Part shown: positions 63,816-64,000 of the stretch, piece after piece | Layout: every line of letters starts with the position of its first letter | Numbering within the stretch: the stretch's first letter is position 1 | NCBI RefSeq assembly: GCF_900324465.2 | Contig: NC_046619.1 | Location: forward strand, 15,584,637-15,648,636 | Direction of reading: 5' to 3' | Length of the DNA: 64,000 nt | DNA from: Anabas testudineus | Lineage: Eukaryota; Chordata; Actinopteri; Anabantiformes; Anabantidae | Made by a program: the position numbers and the translations under genes | Notes under the pieces: generated by a model | The model's input: the letters and a program-made list of their open reading frames with translations, nothing else | Database searches by the model: none | What the model was told of the DNA's origin: nothing

Positions 63816-64000
63816 GTGAACTTAATTTTATCAAACTAATGTCATCATCCAGAAGCATTATTTATCTGTCAGAGTTTCCAGTGGAACTTGTTTTTGTTGA
63901 TGTTGATGCTAGAGGAAGATTTATTCGCAGATCCACTTTCAGTTTTCAGTTCATATGCAGATCAATACCACTTAGTGTCTATTTATACAGTTTATTTACA

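Overview
The window looks like the genome of a teleost fish, probably a percomorph (the finer placement is inference). The evidence is split genes with short GT-AG exons in AT-rich sequence, ATTAAA/AATAAA poly(A) signals, Tc1-like short elements, teleost-type interspersed repeats and LINE fragments. No bacterial or viral gene content was seen. The gene set and order match human Xq24: LAMP2, ATP1B4, TMEM255A, ZBTB33, NKAP, NDUFA1, UPF3B, RPL39, SOWAHD and SEPTIN6. The exception is a securin gene (pttg1) between sowahd and septin6, which is not there in human.

Layout. 1-10100: lamp2 (+), missing its signal-peptide exon to the left, with three alternative last exons in the order B, A, C. 11707-15786: atp1b4 (-), 8 coding exons. 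18580-27687: tmem255a (+), 9 coding exons plus a possible alternative first exon and an unusual cysteine-rich exon extension. 30628-32511: zbtb33/Kaiso (-), one coding exon. 34679-36890: nkap (+). 37640-41110: six tRNA-Val(TAC) copies (-) inside a tandemly duplicated block mixed with LINE reverse transcriptase debris. 41749-42981: ndufa1 (-). 43385-43630: a relic duplicate of one upf3b exon. 44052-46913: upf3b (+). 49012-51199: rpl39 (+), with an H/ACA snoRNA (SNORA69 position) in intron 2. 52138-53127: sowahd (-), intronless. 53727-56750: pttg1 (-). 58866-63815: septin6 (+), running off the right edge.

The genes are unrelated housekeeping or regulatory loci held together by ancient synteny rather than a pathway: lysosome membrane and autophagy (lamp2), ion pump (atp1b4), transcription and splicing (zbtb33, nkap), respiratory complex I (ndufa1), mRNA surveillance (upf3b), ribosome (rpl39 and its guide RNA), mitosis (pttg1) and cytoskeleton (septin6).

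The most interesting signals are the tRNA-Val/LINE array, the extra upf3b exon with an intact splice acceptor, the 36-codon nine-cysteine in-frame extension of a tmem255a exon, the snoRNA in rpl39, the altered KEN and D-box degrons in securin, and an 81-nt fully open intron in upf3b. Exon boundaries were read by eye from GT-AG sites, reading phase and remembered family sequences. No alignment or transcript data were available.
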